DNA of 12,525 bases from an uncultured Prevotellaceae bacterium (GTDB lineage Bacteria; Bacteroidota; Bacteroidia; Bacteroidales; Muribaculaceae): NCBI GenBank assembly GCA_945983195.1, contig CAMFSS010000031.1, positions 1 through 12,525 on the forward strand, in the 5' to 3' direction. The translations under genes were made by a program, and so were the position numbers. Below the pieces are notes generated by a model. That model saw only the letters and a program-made list of their open reading frames with translations. It was not told the origin of the DNA and searched no databases. Shown piece by piece: positions 1 to 4,921 of the stretch (positions within the stretch are counted from its first letter, which is position 1; the number at the start of each line of letters is the position of its first letter).

Positions 1-21
1 AAGGTAGCGAAAATGCCCGGG

Positions 22-53
22 AAAAGCAACCCTCACCGCTGATGGGCGAGGGT
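22..53 (-). terminator. Rho-independent terminator after the DUF2335 gene
   Basis: On the minus strand this is a 9-position stem (29-37 with 45-53, one A/C mismatch) with a 7-nt loop, followed by TGC and then TTTT. It begins 28 bp beyond the DUF2335 stop codon. The block 22-54 recurs at 11641-11673 with 29 of 33 bases identical, again just past a minus-strand gene. The mismatch lies at a different stem position in the two copies, and the A/C mismatch here is a G-C pair in the other copy, which supports a selected hairpin. Confidence 0.6.
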
Positions 54-81
54 GAAGTGTGTCTAAGTGCTAAATTATAGT

Positions 82-573
82 TTAATCGCGCTTCTCGTCG
101 CTGTTATCTTTCTTACGTTTTTTCGGCTCGCGGTTAAGCACAAAGATTCCTGCAACTGAAACTATGGCACCGGTGAATACCATTCCACTAAGCCAGTCAT
201 GACCAAGGAATCCAAGAGTGAAAGCCATTGAGGCAAGCACAATAACCAGTGTGCAACCCATATACTGACCGCGCTTGTGCTGCTTTGCAGCATTGCCTAT
301 GATTTCACTGTCGATTCTGTGCCTTGCTTCCTGCTCGCGTTCTGCCATCTTCAATATTCTGTCGGCTGAGCCTTTAAGCGTTTTCTCATAATCGGCAAGG
401 ACTTGCGGTGGTGGGAGCGGACCGGAGTATGAACTTTGCTCGATGCGAACAATTTCATTGATTATCGCACGGCGTTTTTCTTCCGGAAGGCTTTCTATCA
501 CTTCGGTTGCTTCGCTCGGCAACTCCGGCTTATCATTCTGTTGCAGTGCTGTTTTTTCGTCTTTCTGTTCCAT
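82..573 (-). CDS. DUF2335 family membrane protein
   Basis: This 163-residue protein has the DUF2335 layout. It has an acidic, polar N-terminus, then GPLPPPQVLADYEKTLKGSA (residues 51-70), a charged helix (70-100), and two hydrophobic membrane segments at about 105-124 and 127-147. It ends in a strongly basic and charged tail. No signal peptide is seen; the hairpin of membrane helices suggests that both termini lie on the same side of the inner membrane. The family is common in prophages and integrated elements, and its function is not established. The ATG directly abuts the stop of the upstream 70-residue gene, so the two form a transcription unit driven by the promoter at 825-855. There is no Shine-Dalgarno, which is usual in Bacteroidetes. 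The family call is from recognised sequence, not from a search. Confidence 0.8.
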   Translation of the reverse strand: MEQKDEKTALQQNDKPELPSEATEVIESLPEEKRRAIINEIVRIEQSSYSGPLPPPQVLADYEKTLKGSADRILKMAEREQEARHRIDSEIIGNAAKQHKRGQYMGCTLVIVLASMAFTLGFLGHDWLSGMVFTGAIVSVAGIFVLNREPKKRKKDNSDEKRD

Positions 574-786
574 TTATCTGCCGTATTTATTGATAGCAAT
601 TCGGATATCATTGCCGACTCTGCGCCAGTCGCCACGGAGTGCATCGAGGTCGCTCGATTCGCCACGGTAGAAGTCTTGAATGCTATCTGTGAAAGGACGC
701 TGTGAAGCACCGTCGACAAAGGCTCTGCTGTATAGCTTGTTTACGCGCTGTGATAGGCTGTTAATGCTGTTCCTTAGTCTTTGCAT
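574..786 (-). CDS. hypothetical 70-residue basic protein
   Basis: I do not recognise a family. The 70-residue product is basic and polar, has no cysteine and no membrane segment, and looks helical at the N-terminus (residues 1-25). It then has an aromatic/acidic middle (FTDSIQDFYRGE, about 32-43) and a WRRVGNDIRIAINKYGR end. It is the first gene after a consensus promoter and ends exactly where the DUF2335 start codon begins, so the pair is probably co-expressed. The start is supported by the promoter about 40 bp upstream and by a leader nearly identical to that of the gene starting at 6147. It is likely real but of unknown function. Confidence 0.6.
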   Translation of the reverse strand: MQRLRNSINSLSQRVNKLYSRAFVDGASQRPFTDSIQDFYRGESSDLDALRGDWRRVGNDIRIAINKYGR

Positions 787-809
787 AATGTTGATGTGTT
801 GATTAGTTA
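784..809 (-). repeat. conserved 26-nt start/leader repeat, copy 1
   Basis: The start codon and 5' leader of the 70-residue gene match 6145-6170, the start and leader of an unrelated 225-residue gene, at 24 of 26 positions. Both read ...CACATCAAYATT-ATG on the minus strand. This is a shared translation-initiation leader between genes whose coding sequences do not resemble each other. Confidence 0.55.
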
Positions 810-824
810 TTATCTTCTACATTG

Positions 825-855
825 CAAAATTACAAATAAAACTCATATTTCCAAA
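825..855 (-). promoter_or_regulatory. Bacteroidetes-type promoter for the 574-786/82-573 pair
   Basis: On the minus strand, a -33 box TTTG (852-855) is followed by exactly 19 nt and a -7 box TAATTTTG (825-832, consensus TAnnTTTG). Transcription would start near 817, giving a leader of about 30 nt to the ATG at 786. This is the best promoter match in the window. It shows that the last two genes are expressed separately from the methyltransferase unit upstream. Confidence 0.75.
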
Positions 856-941
856 AAAATAATAGAAGAACTCGATCTCCTTGTGGAGTTCTGACAGAAT
901 AGCTTCGCCACGCTCATTATTGCCAATTAAGCACGAGAAAA

Positions 942-978
942 TTGCCTTAATTTGCCGGATTCGGGGAAATTAAGGCAA
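942..978 (-). terminator. intrinsic terminator after the methyltransferase
   Basis: A perfect 12-bp inverted repeat (TTGCCTTAATTT at 942-953 against 967-978) has a 13-nt GC-rich loop. On the minus strand it is followed by TTTTCT. It lies about 32 bp beyond the methyltransferase stop and before the promoter at 825-855. A weaker 7-bp hairpin (867-873 with 886-892) lies between the two. The rest of the 787-1009 gap shows nothing else clear. Confidence 0.7.
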
Positions 979-1009
979 AAGCGGCGAGTTTTGTTTCTTA
1001 TTTTTCCGA

Positions 1010-1933
1010 TTAGCGATACTTATCAGCGACGGCGCGAATGTCGTGGAGGAAGTCGGCGAGCGGTGGCAATGGCGGCAGCCCGAACGTGTTGTGAATCTCT
1101 ATCGCTCCCTTTGAGTAGTTAATCTGAGCCTCAAGGTTGCGCAGTGCGAGTGAGCGAGCCGACATTTCGAGAGCCACAAGGTCAGGCTCAGGGCGTTTCT
1201 CCTCCACCACGATGTAGCCTTGAGGCGAGAGGTTGAAGCCGTTGGCTACTATGTCATCGAGGCTTGCCGTAGCTTCCAGACCTCGCTCATGGTCGCGGAA
1301 TACTACATCGGTAGTCGTTTTGCCCTTGCGGAACACGATTAATGCCGTTGAGATTGATGTGTCTTCGAAGTAGCCTTTTTCGATGTGCGTGACGCTTTCA
1401 ATGAGATTCTCACGCACAAGCCATTCGCGGATCTTTCCCTCACGCGCTCCACGGTAGAGGATTCCTGGGAAGCCGAGTACGGTAGCAACACCGTCATCGG
1501 CGAGCATCGACACGATGTGGAGAATAAAGGCGTAGTCGGCTTTTGAAGGAGGCGGCAAGGTGGGTGCTGCGTCCCATCGTGGGTCGGAGAACGGCTGCCA
1601 CTTGATGCTGAATGGATAGTTTGCCACGATGTGGCGGAACTTGCGCTCGGTGAAAGCCGGATTAAGGAGCGTGTCGCCTGTCACGATGTGGGCATTGGGG
1701 AGGCGTTGCCTCGCAACCTCTGCCTGCACTGCATCAATTTCCTGCCCATACTTTGCCACATCGTCGGGGAACACTGCGAGAAGGTTGCCGGCACCGCACG
1801 TCGGGTCGTAAACATCGACTACATCACCGCCGGTACTTACGGCATCGGCGATTAAACGGGCAAGTTTATCATCGGTGTAGAACACTCCTTGCTCGGCAAA
1901 CTGCTTTCGTATCTGCTTAACGCTATAACCCAC
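1010..1933 (-). CDS. orphan N6-adenine DNA methyltransferase (HsdM-like)
   Basis: This 307-residue protein resembles the catalytic core of type I N6-adenine methyltransferases. The SAM-binding motif I is DPTCGAG (residues 43-49), an acidic motif II lies in YGQEID (62-67), and TGDTLL (85-90) follows. The catalytic motif IV reads NYPF (105-108) rather than the usual NPPF/NPPY. An N-terminal lead (QFAEQGVFYTDDKLARLI) matches HsdM-type enzymes. The product would methylate adenine in a specific DNA site, perhaps protecting the element from host restriction or regulating it. No specificity subunit or endonuclease gene is adjacent. The start is GTG (1931-1933), because an in-frame TGA lies two codons upstream. 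It overlaps the preceding gene by 11 bp and sits directly after a run of seven A, suggesting translational coupling. Sequence specificity cannot be read from here. Confidence 0.8.
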   Translation of the reverse strand: MGYSVKQIRKQFAEQGVFYTDDKLARLIADAVSTGGDVVDVYDPTCGAGNLLAVFPDDVAKYGQEIDAVQAEVARQRLPNAHIVTGDTLLNPAFTERKFRHIVANYPFSIKWQPFSDPRWDAAPTLPPPSKADYAFILHIVSMLADDGVATVLGFPGILYRGAREGKIREWLVRENLIESVTHIEKGYFEDTSISTALIVFRKGKTTTDVVFRDHERGLEATASLDDIVANGFNLSPQGYIVVEEKRPEPDLVALEMSARSLALRNLEAQINYSKGAIEIHNTFGLPPLPPLADFLHDIRAVADKYR

Positions 1934-2360
1934 TTTTTTTCAATAAAAGGAATATTGAATTACTTAATACTATTTCTTCTTTCGACGTGAAGTCCATAGG
2001 AATAATTCCGGCTGAGATGGTGTCTTCGAGCGAATAGTGAGTGCAGCACCACTCACGAATCCACTCACTTTCCCAAATATCGCCTGTGGAATAATCCACA
2101 TATCTGCCTTTGCTCTTCAGCAATTTCCCGGGCTTGAAAACAAGCTCAAGGCAAACCTCATATAATTCAAGACCTTTCAATCTGCGCCAAGCTTCACGTG
2201 GCGACCCCTCGGCGAAGCAGCACCCGATGGAAGTAGTGCTCTTGCCCTTCAGGGAATGGTTGGTATCGTTATAAATCGTCTCGCCACTCATAAAGGCTTC
2301 CGCCTCTGTCCGAGAGCAGAAGCGGATAACCTTCGTTGGCTTAGTGTTAAGATTGCTCAT
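1923..2360 (-). CDS. hypothetical 145-residue protein coupled to the methyltransferase
   Basis: I do not recognise the family with confidence. The protein is soluble, with an N-terminal RFCSRTEAEAFMSGE segment (about 14-28), a STTSIGCCF core (about 41-49), an alternating hydrophobic stretch (LYEVCLELVF, about 67-76), and ESEWIREWCCTHYSLEDT (about 98-115). An early Arg, a central serine-rich strand and late Glu residues faintly recall ADP-ribosyltransferase-like folds, but this is a guess from layout only. Its 3' end overlaps the methyltransferase start (11 bp), so the two are co-translated and may work together. Upstream lies a hairpin with a T-run and no recognisable promoter, so expression may depend on readthrough from the small-gene operon. 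Confidence 0.6.
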   Translation of the reverse strand: MSNLNTKPTKVIRFCSRTEAEAFMSGETIYNDTNHSLKGKSTTSIGCCFAEGSPREAWRRLKGLELYEVCLELVFKPGKLLKSKGRYVDYSTGDIWESEWIREWCCTHYSLEDTISAGIIPMDFTSKEEIVLSNSIFLLLKKSGL

Positions 2361-2379
2361 ATTATTTTATTTAAGTGTT

Positions 2380-2438
2380 AAAAAAAGGTGCGATGAGTTG
2401 CAATTATATCTCAGATTGTTTGAATAGCTCACCGCACC
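2380..2438 (-). terminator. intrinsic terminator, possibly an attenuator, before the 145-residue gene
   Basis: On the minus strand, GGTGCGGTGAG (2428-2438) pairs with CTCATCGCACC (2387-2397) with one mismatch, followed by TTTTTTT (2380-2386). The loop is 30 nt. It lies only 19 bp before the start codon of the next gene (2360) and 78 bp after the stop of the gene ending at 2517. It either closes the small-gene operon or regulates readthrough into the 145-residue and methyltransferase genes. Confidence 0.65.
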
Positions 2439-2445
2439 TACCTGC

Positions 2446-2499
2446 GAGATATGCACTATAGTGTAATATATTGCCAAGTTTCCAAGAAGCGCATATCTC
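2446..2499 (-). repeat. 9-bp inverted repeat upstream of the terminator
   Basis: GAGATATGC (2446-2454) and its exact complement (2491-2499) flank a 36-nt interval that includes the perfect palindrome CACTATAGTG (2454-2463). The arm nearest the terminator can also pair over 7 nt with ATATCTC at 2406-2412, inside the terminator loop. The stretch 2361-2516 holds no gene. Confidence 0.5.
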
Positions 2500-2516
2500 A
2501 CATCTTCGCGGGGCTG

Positions 2517-2756
2517 TTAATCTTCAACTTCGAGGATTAGGGCAAGCTCGTCCTCTCCAAACATATCCTCGGCGTAGTTGCGTTCTCTGGTGCATTGCGC
2601 CAGTGGGTGCGTGAAGCGCCACCGGTTGCGGTCATCGTCCCATGCTTCGGGGCTGCTCTTATCCGTCACCATAAACACCGGGGTATCATTCGGCAAGTTT
2701 CTGATATACTTCTTCAGCTCCCCCACCGTCATTGCTTCAGTTCCGTAATCATTCAT
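2517..2756 (-). CDS. small acidic phage protein (MTVGELKK type)
   Basis: This 79-residue acidic protein carries the N-terminal AMTVGELKKYIRNLPNDTPVF (residues 8-28). The pattern TVGELKKxLxxLPDDTPV is seen in many small phage proteins of unknown role. It ends in an acidic EDELALILEVED tail. It has no membrane segment or cysteine motif. Its start overlaps the end of the upstream gene by 8 bp, and its leader has only a weak purine run (GAAGAAGAAA), unlike the strong ribosome sites earlier in the cassette. It is the last gene before the terminator at 2380-2438. The function is unknown. Confidence 0.65.
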   Translation of the reverse strand: MNDYGTEAMTVGELKKYIRNLPNDTPVFMVTDKSSPEAWDDDRNRWRFTHPLAQCTRERNYAEDMFGEDELALILEVED

Positions 2757-3003
2757 TTTCTTCTTCGTTTAATGGTTCTTCTTCGAAATACTCTTTGAGT
2801 TCAAGAGCTTCTTCAAGTCTATCAAGTCGCTGTTCGTGTACTGAGACGTCAAAGTAGTCAAGTAGAATTAACTTTCTTCGGCATTGTTCTAACTCATCTT
2901 TAATCTCATCTAACTCTCTGGATAGCGTTCTCACAGTAATCGATAATGTGAGAAACCCAACGGAAATCGCTACGATTACCGGAAGGAATATATATGTACT
3001 CAT
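2749..3003 (-). CDS. small membrane-anchored coiled-coil protein
   Basis: This 84-residue protein has one hydrophobic segment at residues 4-25, followed by an uninterrupted charged helix (27-80) with heptad-like spacing of Leu and Ile. It would be an N-terminally anchored coiled coil facing the cytoplasm or periplasm. It ends in a very acidic tail (EEEPLNEEENE). In position and form it recalls small accessory membrane proteins of phages, but I do not recognise a family. Its ATG overlaps the upstream stop (ATGA) and has a perfect AAAGGAGG box 6 nt away, inside the upstream gene's 3' end. Confidence 0.65.
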   Translation of the reverse strand: MSTYIFLPVIVAISVGFLTLSITVRTLSRELDEIKDELEQCRRKLILLDYFDVSVHEQRLDRLEEALELKEYFEEEPLNEEENE

Positions 3004-3203
3004 TGCTTACCTCCTTTCAATTCATTAATTTGTTTCACATCTGGGTGTTGGTTTATCCAGTCTTTTAGTTTACAGTCTTCTTTGTTGCCTTTTCTCCTAT
3101 TGTAATAATCGGGGCAATATGAATCATCTTTGACCTCGTTATCAGACATATAGCAGAAATTTTTGTACTGCCACCAACAGTTTTTACAATGTCCAAATTT
3201 CAT
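3000..3203 (-). CDS. small cysteine-rich (putative zinc-binding) phage protein
   Basis: This 67-residue protein has C6-x2-C9, C17, C30 and C44, with the pattern CxxCWW...C...D(S)YCPDYYNRR. That arrangement is typical of small zinc-knuckle proteins encoded in phage accessory cassettes. It shares the layout CxxC...C-x-DY with the 63-residue protein at 3791-3982, so the two may be distant relatives. The start overlaps the YopX stop (ATGA) and is preceded by AAAGGAGG at 6 nt. Its own 3' end encodes LKGGKQ, which supplies the ribosome site for the next gene. The function is unknown; metal binding is inferred from the cysteines. Confidence 0.65.
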   Translation of the reverse strand: MKFGHCKNCWWQYKNFCYMSDNEVKDDSYCPDYYNRRKGNKEDCKLKDWINQHPDVKQINELKGGKQ

Positions 3204-3628
3204 TCATCACCTCCTTTCAATAGTTCGGGGTTATCGTGAATGTTCCCTACAATTTCGCATTTTCCGTAATCGTATTCCGTTAGTCGGTGTAGAGGAAATC
3301 CGCCAATCATACCCTCGTTACACTCCTTAATCGACGCATAGAACATTCCGCTCTCAAATGTGACTACATATAGGAGATTGTTTTCATACCAGCGTAGGAT
3401 GTCCCCTTCGTAGATTTCATTACCATTCTTATCATGCAAGCCTGTGAATTGACCTATGGTGTGCGGTGCAACCTTATAATTCTCGAAACCACCATCAATA
3501 GGAACAAGTATTCTGTAAACTCCATTTTTGTGTAGCAATAAATTACCATAAACGAAATTTCCATATAATTCTTCGCCATTAGGTAATTCACCGTCAATCG
3601 ACTTGCCTCTGAATTTAATTGTTCTCAT
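3200..3628 (-). CDS. YopX family protein
   Basis: This 142-residue protein has the YopX hallmarks. It begins with KFRGK (residues 5-9), then LYGNFVYGNLL (21-31), the central signature APHTIGQFTGLHDKNGNEIY (54-73) followed by EGDIL (74-78), and ends with CEIVGNIHDNPELL (124-137). The length matches the family. YopX proteins are widespread in phages and integrated elements of Firmicutes and Bacteroidetes; their biochemical role is unknown. It is one of the tightly packed accessory genes, overlapping both neighbours by 4 bp (ATGA). A strong AAAGGAGG box sits 6 nt before its start, encoded in the preceding gene. Confidence 0.9.
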   Translation of the reverse strand: MRTIKFRGKSIDGELPNGEELYGNFVYGNLLLHKNGVYRILVPIDGGFENYKVAPHTIGQFTGLHDKNGNEIYEGDILRWYENNLLYVVTFESGMFYASIKECNEGMIGGFPLHRLTEYDYGKCEIVGNIHDNPELLKGGDE

Positions 3629-3804
3629 AGTTTTCCTCCTTTCAAAATGTCAAGTAAATTTACAGCTCGGCTCTTATCCTCGTATCCTTTGATTGCTATC
3701 CATCTATGACACAAAAATGAGCGTACTCTTTTCTGTACCACATAGACCGTAATCGGAATACAGCCGTCATAGTAAATGTCTGTGATAATTCTATATTGGC
3801 TCAT
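3625..3804 (-). CDS. hypothetical 59-residue protein, easily overlooked
   Basis: Reading the minus strand from the ATG at 3802-3804 gives an uninterrupted 59-residue protein. It begins MSQYRIITDIYYDGCIPITV and ends AVNLLDILKGGKL. The N-terminal half looks like beta strands (RIITDIYYDG, ITVYVVQKR), and the second half is basic with a C-terminal helix. Evidence that it is real: its stop overlaps the YopX start as ATGA, its start overlaps the preceding gene by 14 bp, and its 3' end encodes the same KGG/AAAGGAGG junction as three other genes in the cassette. Its own start lacks a Shine-Dalgarno. I do not recognise a family. Confidence 0.7.
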   Translation of the reverse strand: MSQYRIITDIYYDGCIPITVYVVQKRVRSFLCHRWIAIKGYEDKSRAVNLLDILKGGKL

Positions 3805-3982
3805 TGTCTGTTGTAATTTTTATATAATCTTTACATTCATCTCTATCTTCGTCATAATCAGGTTTCATTACAAATTGGGCCTCCCAATGTCTCATGTAAC
3901 GAAGACAGCTCTTGCATATTTGAGGCCGCTCTGATTCTGGTATGTAAGGATTAGGTCCCCCACAAGGTGAATATTCTTTCAT
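3791..3982 (-). CDS. small cysteine-containing phage protein
   Basis: The start is placed at the ATG at 3980-3982, giving 63 residues. It overlaps the upstream stop (ATGA) and has AAAGGAGG 6 nt away; a longer reading to 4024 lacks this support. The protein starts MKEYSPCGGPNPYIP and carries C23-x2-C26 (ICKSCLRYMRHWEAQF) and a late C50 in DECKDYI. Four cysteines (C7, C23, C26, C50) could bind a metal. The layout resembles the 67-residue protein at 3000-3203. The function is unknown. Confidence 0.65.
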   Translation of the reverse strand: MKEYSPCGGPNPYIPESERPQICKSCLRYMRHWEAQFVMKPDYDEDRDECKDYIKITTDNEPI

Positions 3983-4296
3983 ATTACTCCTCCTTTCGGC
4001 AATAGGTCGCTGATGTATGCCCATTGAATAATATCATTAAATTCAACACACTCAGCCCAGCCATTTAGACTATATTCTATCCATATATTGCCCAGTTTAT
4101 CTTTGCAAAGGATTGGATATTCTATTGGTTCTTCGCTTGCATCGTGCCATAGCGATGATAAGTCGGGATTTTTGTCTGCCCACAATGCACCGTCTGTAAA
4201 TCCAACACTTGCAATTAAATATTCTGCTGGTTTTTCTCCAAATATCCTATTTCCATAATTAACGGCTTCACTTATTATTGCTTCTTCTCTTGTCAT
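3979..4296 (-). CDS. hypothetical phage protein with a DUF551-like C-terminus
   Basis: This 105-residue protein has an N-terminal helical part (MTREEAIISEAVNYGNRIFG) leading to FTDGALWADKNPD (about 33-45). The second part, about 50-99, reads WHDASEEP...YPILCKDKLGNIW...WAYISDLLP. That resembles the small phage DUF551 type, which has W-x-S-x-x-x-x-P...VL...DG...WMPLPxxP. Function is unknown. It ends KGGVI, whose codons supply the ribosome site for the next gene. Its leader is A/T-rich with only a weak AGAAG. A decayed relative lies just upstream at 4358-4588. It is the first intact gene of the small-gene cassette; no promoter was found directly upstream. Confidence 0.65.
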   Translation of the reverse strand: MTREEAIISEAVNYGNRIFGEKPAEYLIASVGFTDGALWADKNPDLSSLWHDASEEPIEYPILCKDKLGNIWIEYSLNGWAECVEFNDIIQWAYISDLLPKGGVI

Positions 4297-4357
4297 AAAT
4301 CAAATCTTCTAATTTATATTATTCAATATCTATATTGTCGATTAAAGTAATATTTCT

Positions 4358-4588
4358 CTATTTCGGAATAAACATCCAATATTTAGGAGTTTCACCTTCC
4401 CATTCCCATTGAACTTTATTCTTTACCATAAAAGATACTCCATATTCATCATTCTGAGATTTTATAAATACTCTATTGGTAAATCCAAAATGAATAATCT
4501 CAGGAAAATCACAAGGCAATTTATCCTCTACATCAATCCAGCAATGTTCTTTTGGATTGTTATCTGCCCATTTAGCACCTTCCTGAAT
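4358..4588 (-). pseudogene. 5'-truncated paralogue of the gene at 3979-4296
   Basis: An open stretch of 76 codons runs from just after an in-frame TAA (4589-4591) to TAG (4358-4360), without a usable start near its 5' end. It begins IQEGAKWADNNPKEHCWIDV and ends PKYWMFIPK. This aligns with the middle and C-terminus of the intact neighbour: GALWADKNP against GAKWADNNP, then W-(H/I)-D, a central FIKS/ILCK strand, and WAYISDLLP against YWMFIPK. The usual N-terminal MTREE helix is missing. I read it as a paralogue whose 5' end was lost, probably when the GC-richer segment upstream (from about 4600) was joined here. Confidence 0.6.
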
Positions 4589-4751
4589 TTAATCGTTAAT
4601 AAAAAAGAGTCGGCCGATACTGCAATTCATTCGCCCGAATGGCGTTCCTACATTCCGAAGTCTGATGGCATCGGCTGGCTCTTGCCGGCAGTGCACTGCA
4701 TCTGTGCTATGTGGTTCGTTTCTTGGAGCGCACCGCCGTTATTTTGATGCT
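4589..4751. other. non-coding junction segment
   Basis: No convincing gene lies between the broken paralogue and the palindrome array. Base composition switches sharply near 4600, from very AT-rich to GC-rich. Small symmetric sites are present: CATTCG-CC-CGAATG at 4628-4641, TCGGCCGA near 4612, and the perfect 12-bp palindrome GCAGTGCACTGC at 4688-4699. Open frames on both strands here look accidental. Confidence 0.4.
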
Positions 4752-4915
4752 CAACTGTTGCCTCTGGGGCAACGGTTGGAGGATTCAACCGAGACCCTGA
4801 GGGTAACGGTTGGGAGTGCCAGTTGTTGCCGTGAGGGCAACAACTGGTTTGATTCAACCGTAACGCTCATCATTACGGTTGGGAGTGTCAGTTGTGGCCG
4901 TGAGGGCCACAACTG
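4752..4915. repeat. array of five 27-bp palindromes with a 34/35-bp period
   Basis: The units are 4752-4778, 4786-4812, 4820-4846, 4855-4881 and 4889-4915, each exactly 27 bp, separated by 7, 7, 8 and 7 bp. Every unit folds as an 11-bp stem with a 5-nt loop. The outer arms are CAACYG/CRGTTG or CAGTTG/CAACTG, while the inner stem and loop vary. Units 3 and 5 are perfect; unit 1 has one wobble pair, unit 4 one mismatch and unit 2 two. Spacers alternate, so units 2+3 and 4+5 form a 69-bp dimer. The array begins 6 bp beyond the antirepressor stop. There is no T-run after the hairpins, so they are not ordinary terminators. A sixth unit lies at 5254-5280 inside the gene. Confidence 0.9.
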
Positions 4916-4921
4916 GAAGTC

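Noticed and set aside
3983..4024. 14-residue N-terminal extension of the 63-residue cysteine protein
   Set aside because: The ATG at 3982 has a perfect ribosome site at 6 nt and an ATGA junction like its neighbours; the upstream start has neither.
4409..4747. plus-strand 112-residue reading frame
   Set aside because: It runs antisense through the broken paralogue and the junction segment, with no recognisable domain or promoter.
4752..4915. CRISPR array
   Set aside because: The 27-bp units differ from each other, spacers are only 7-8 bp and partly repeated, and no cas gene is present.
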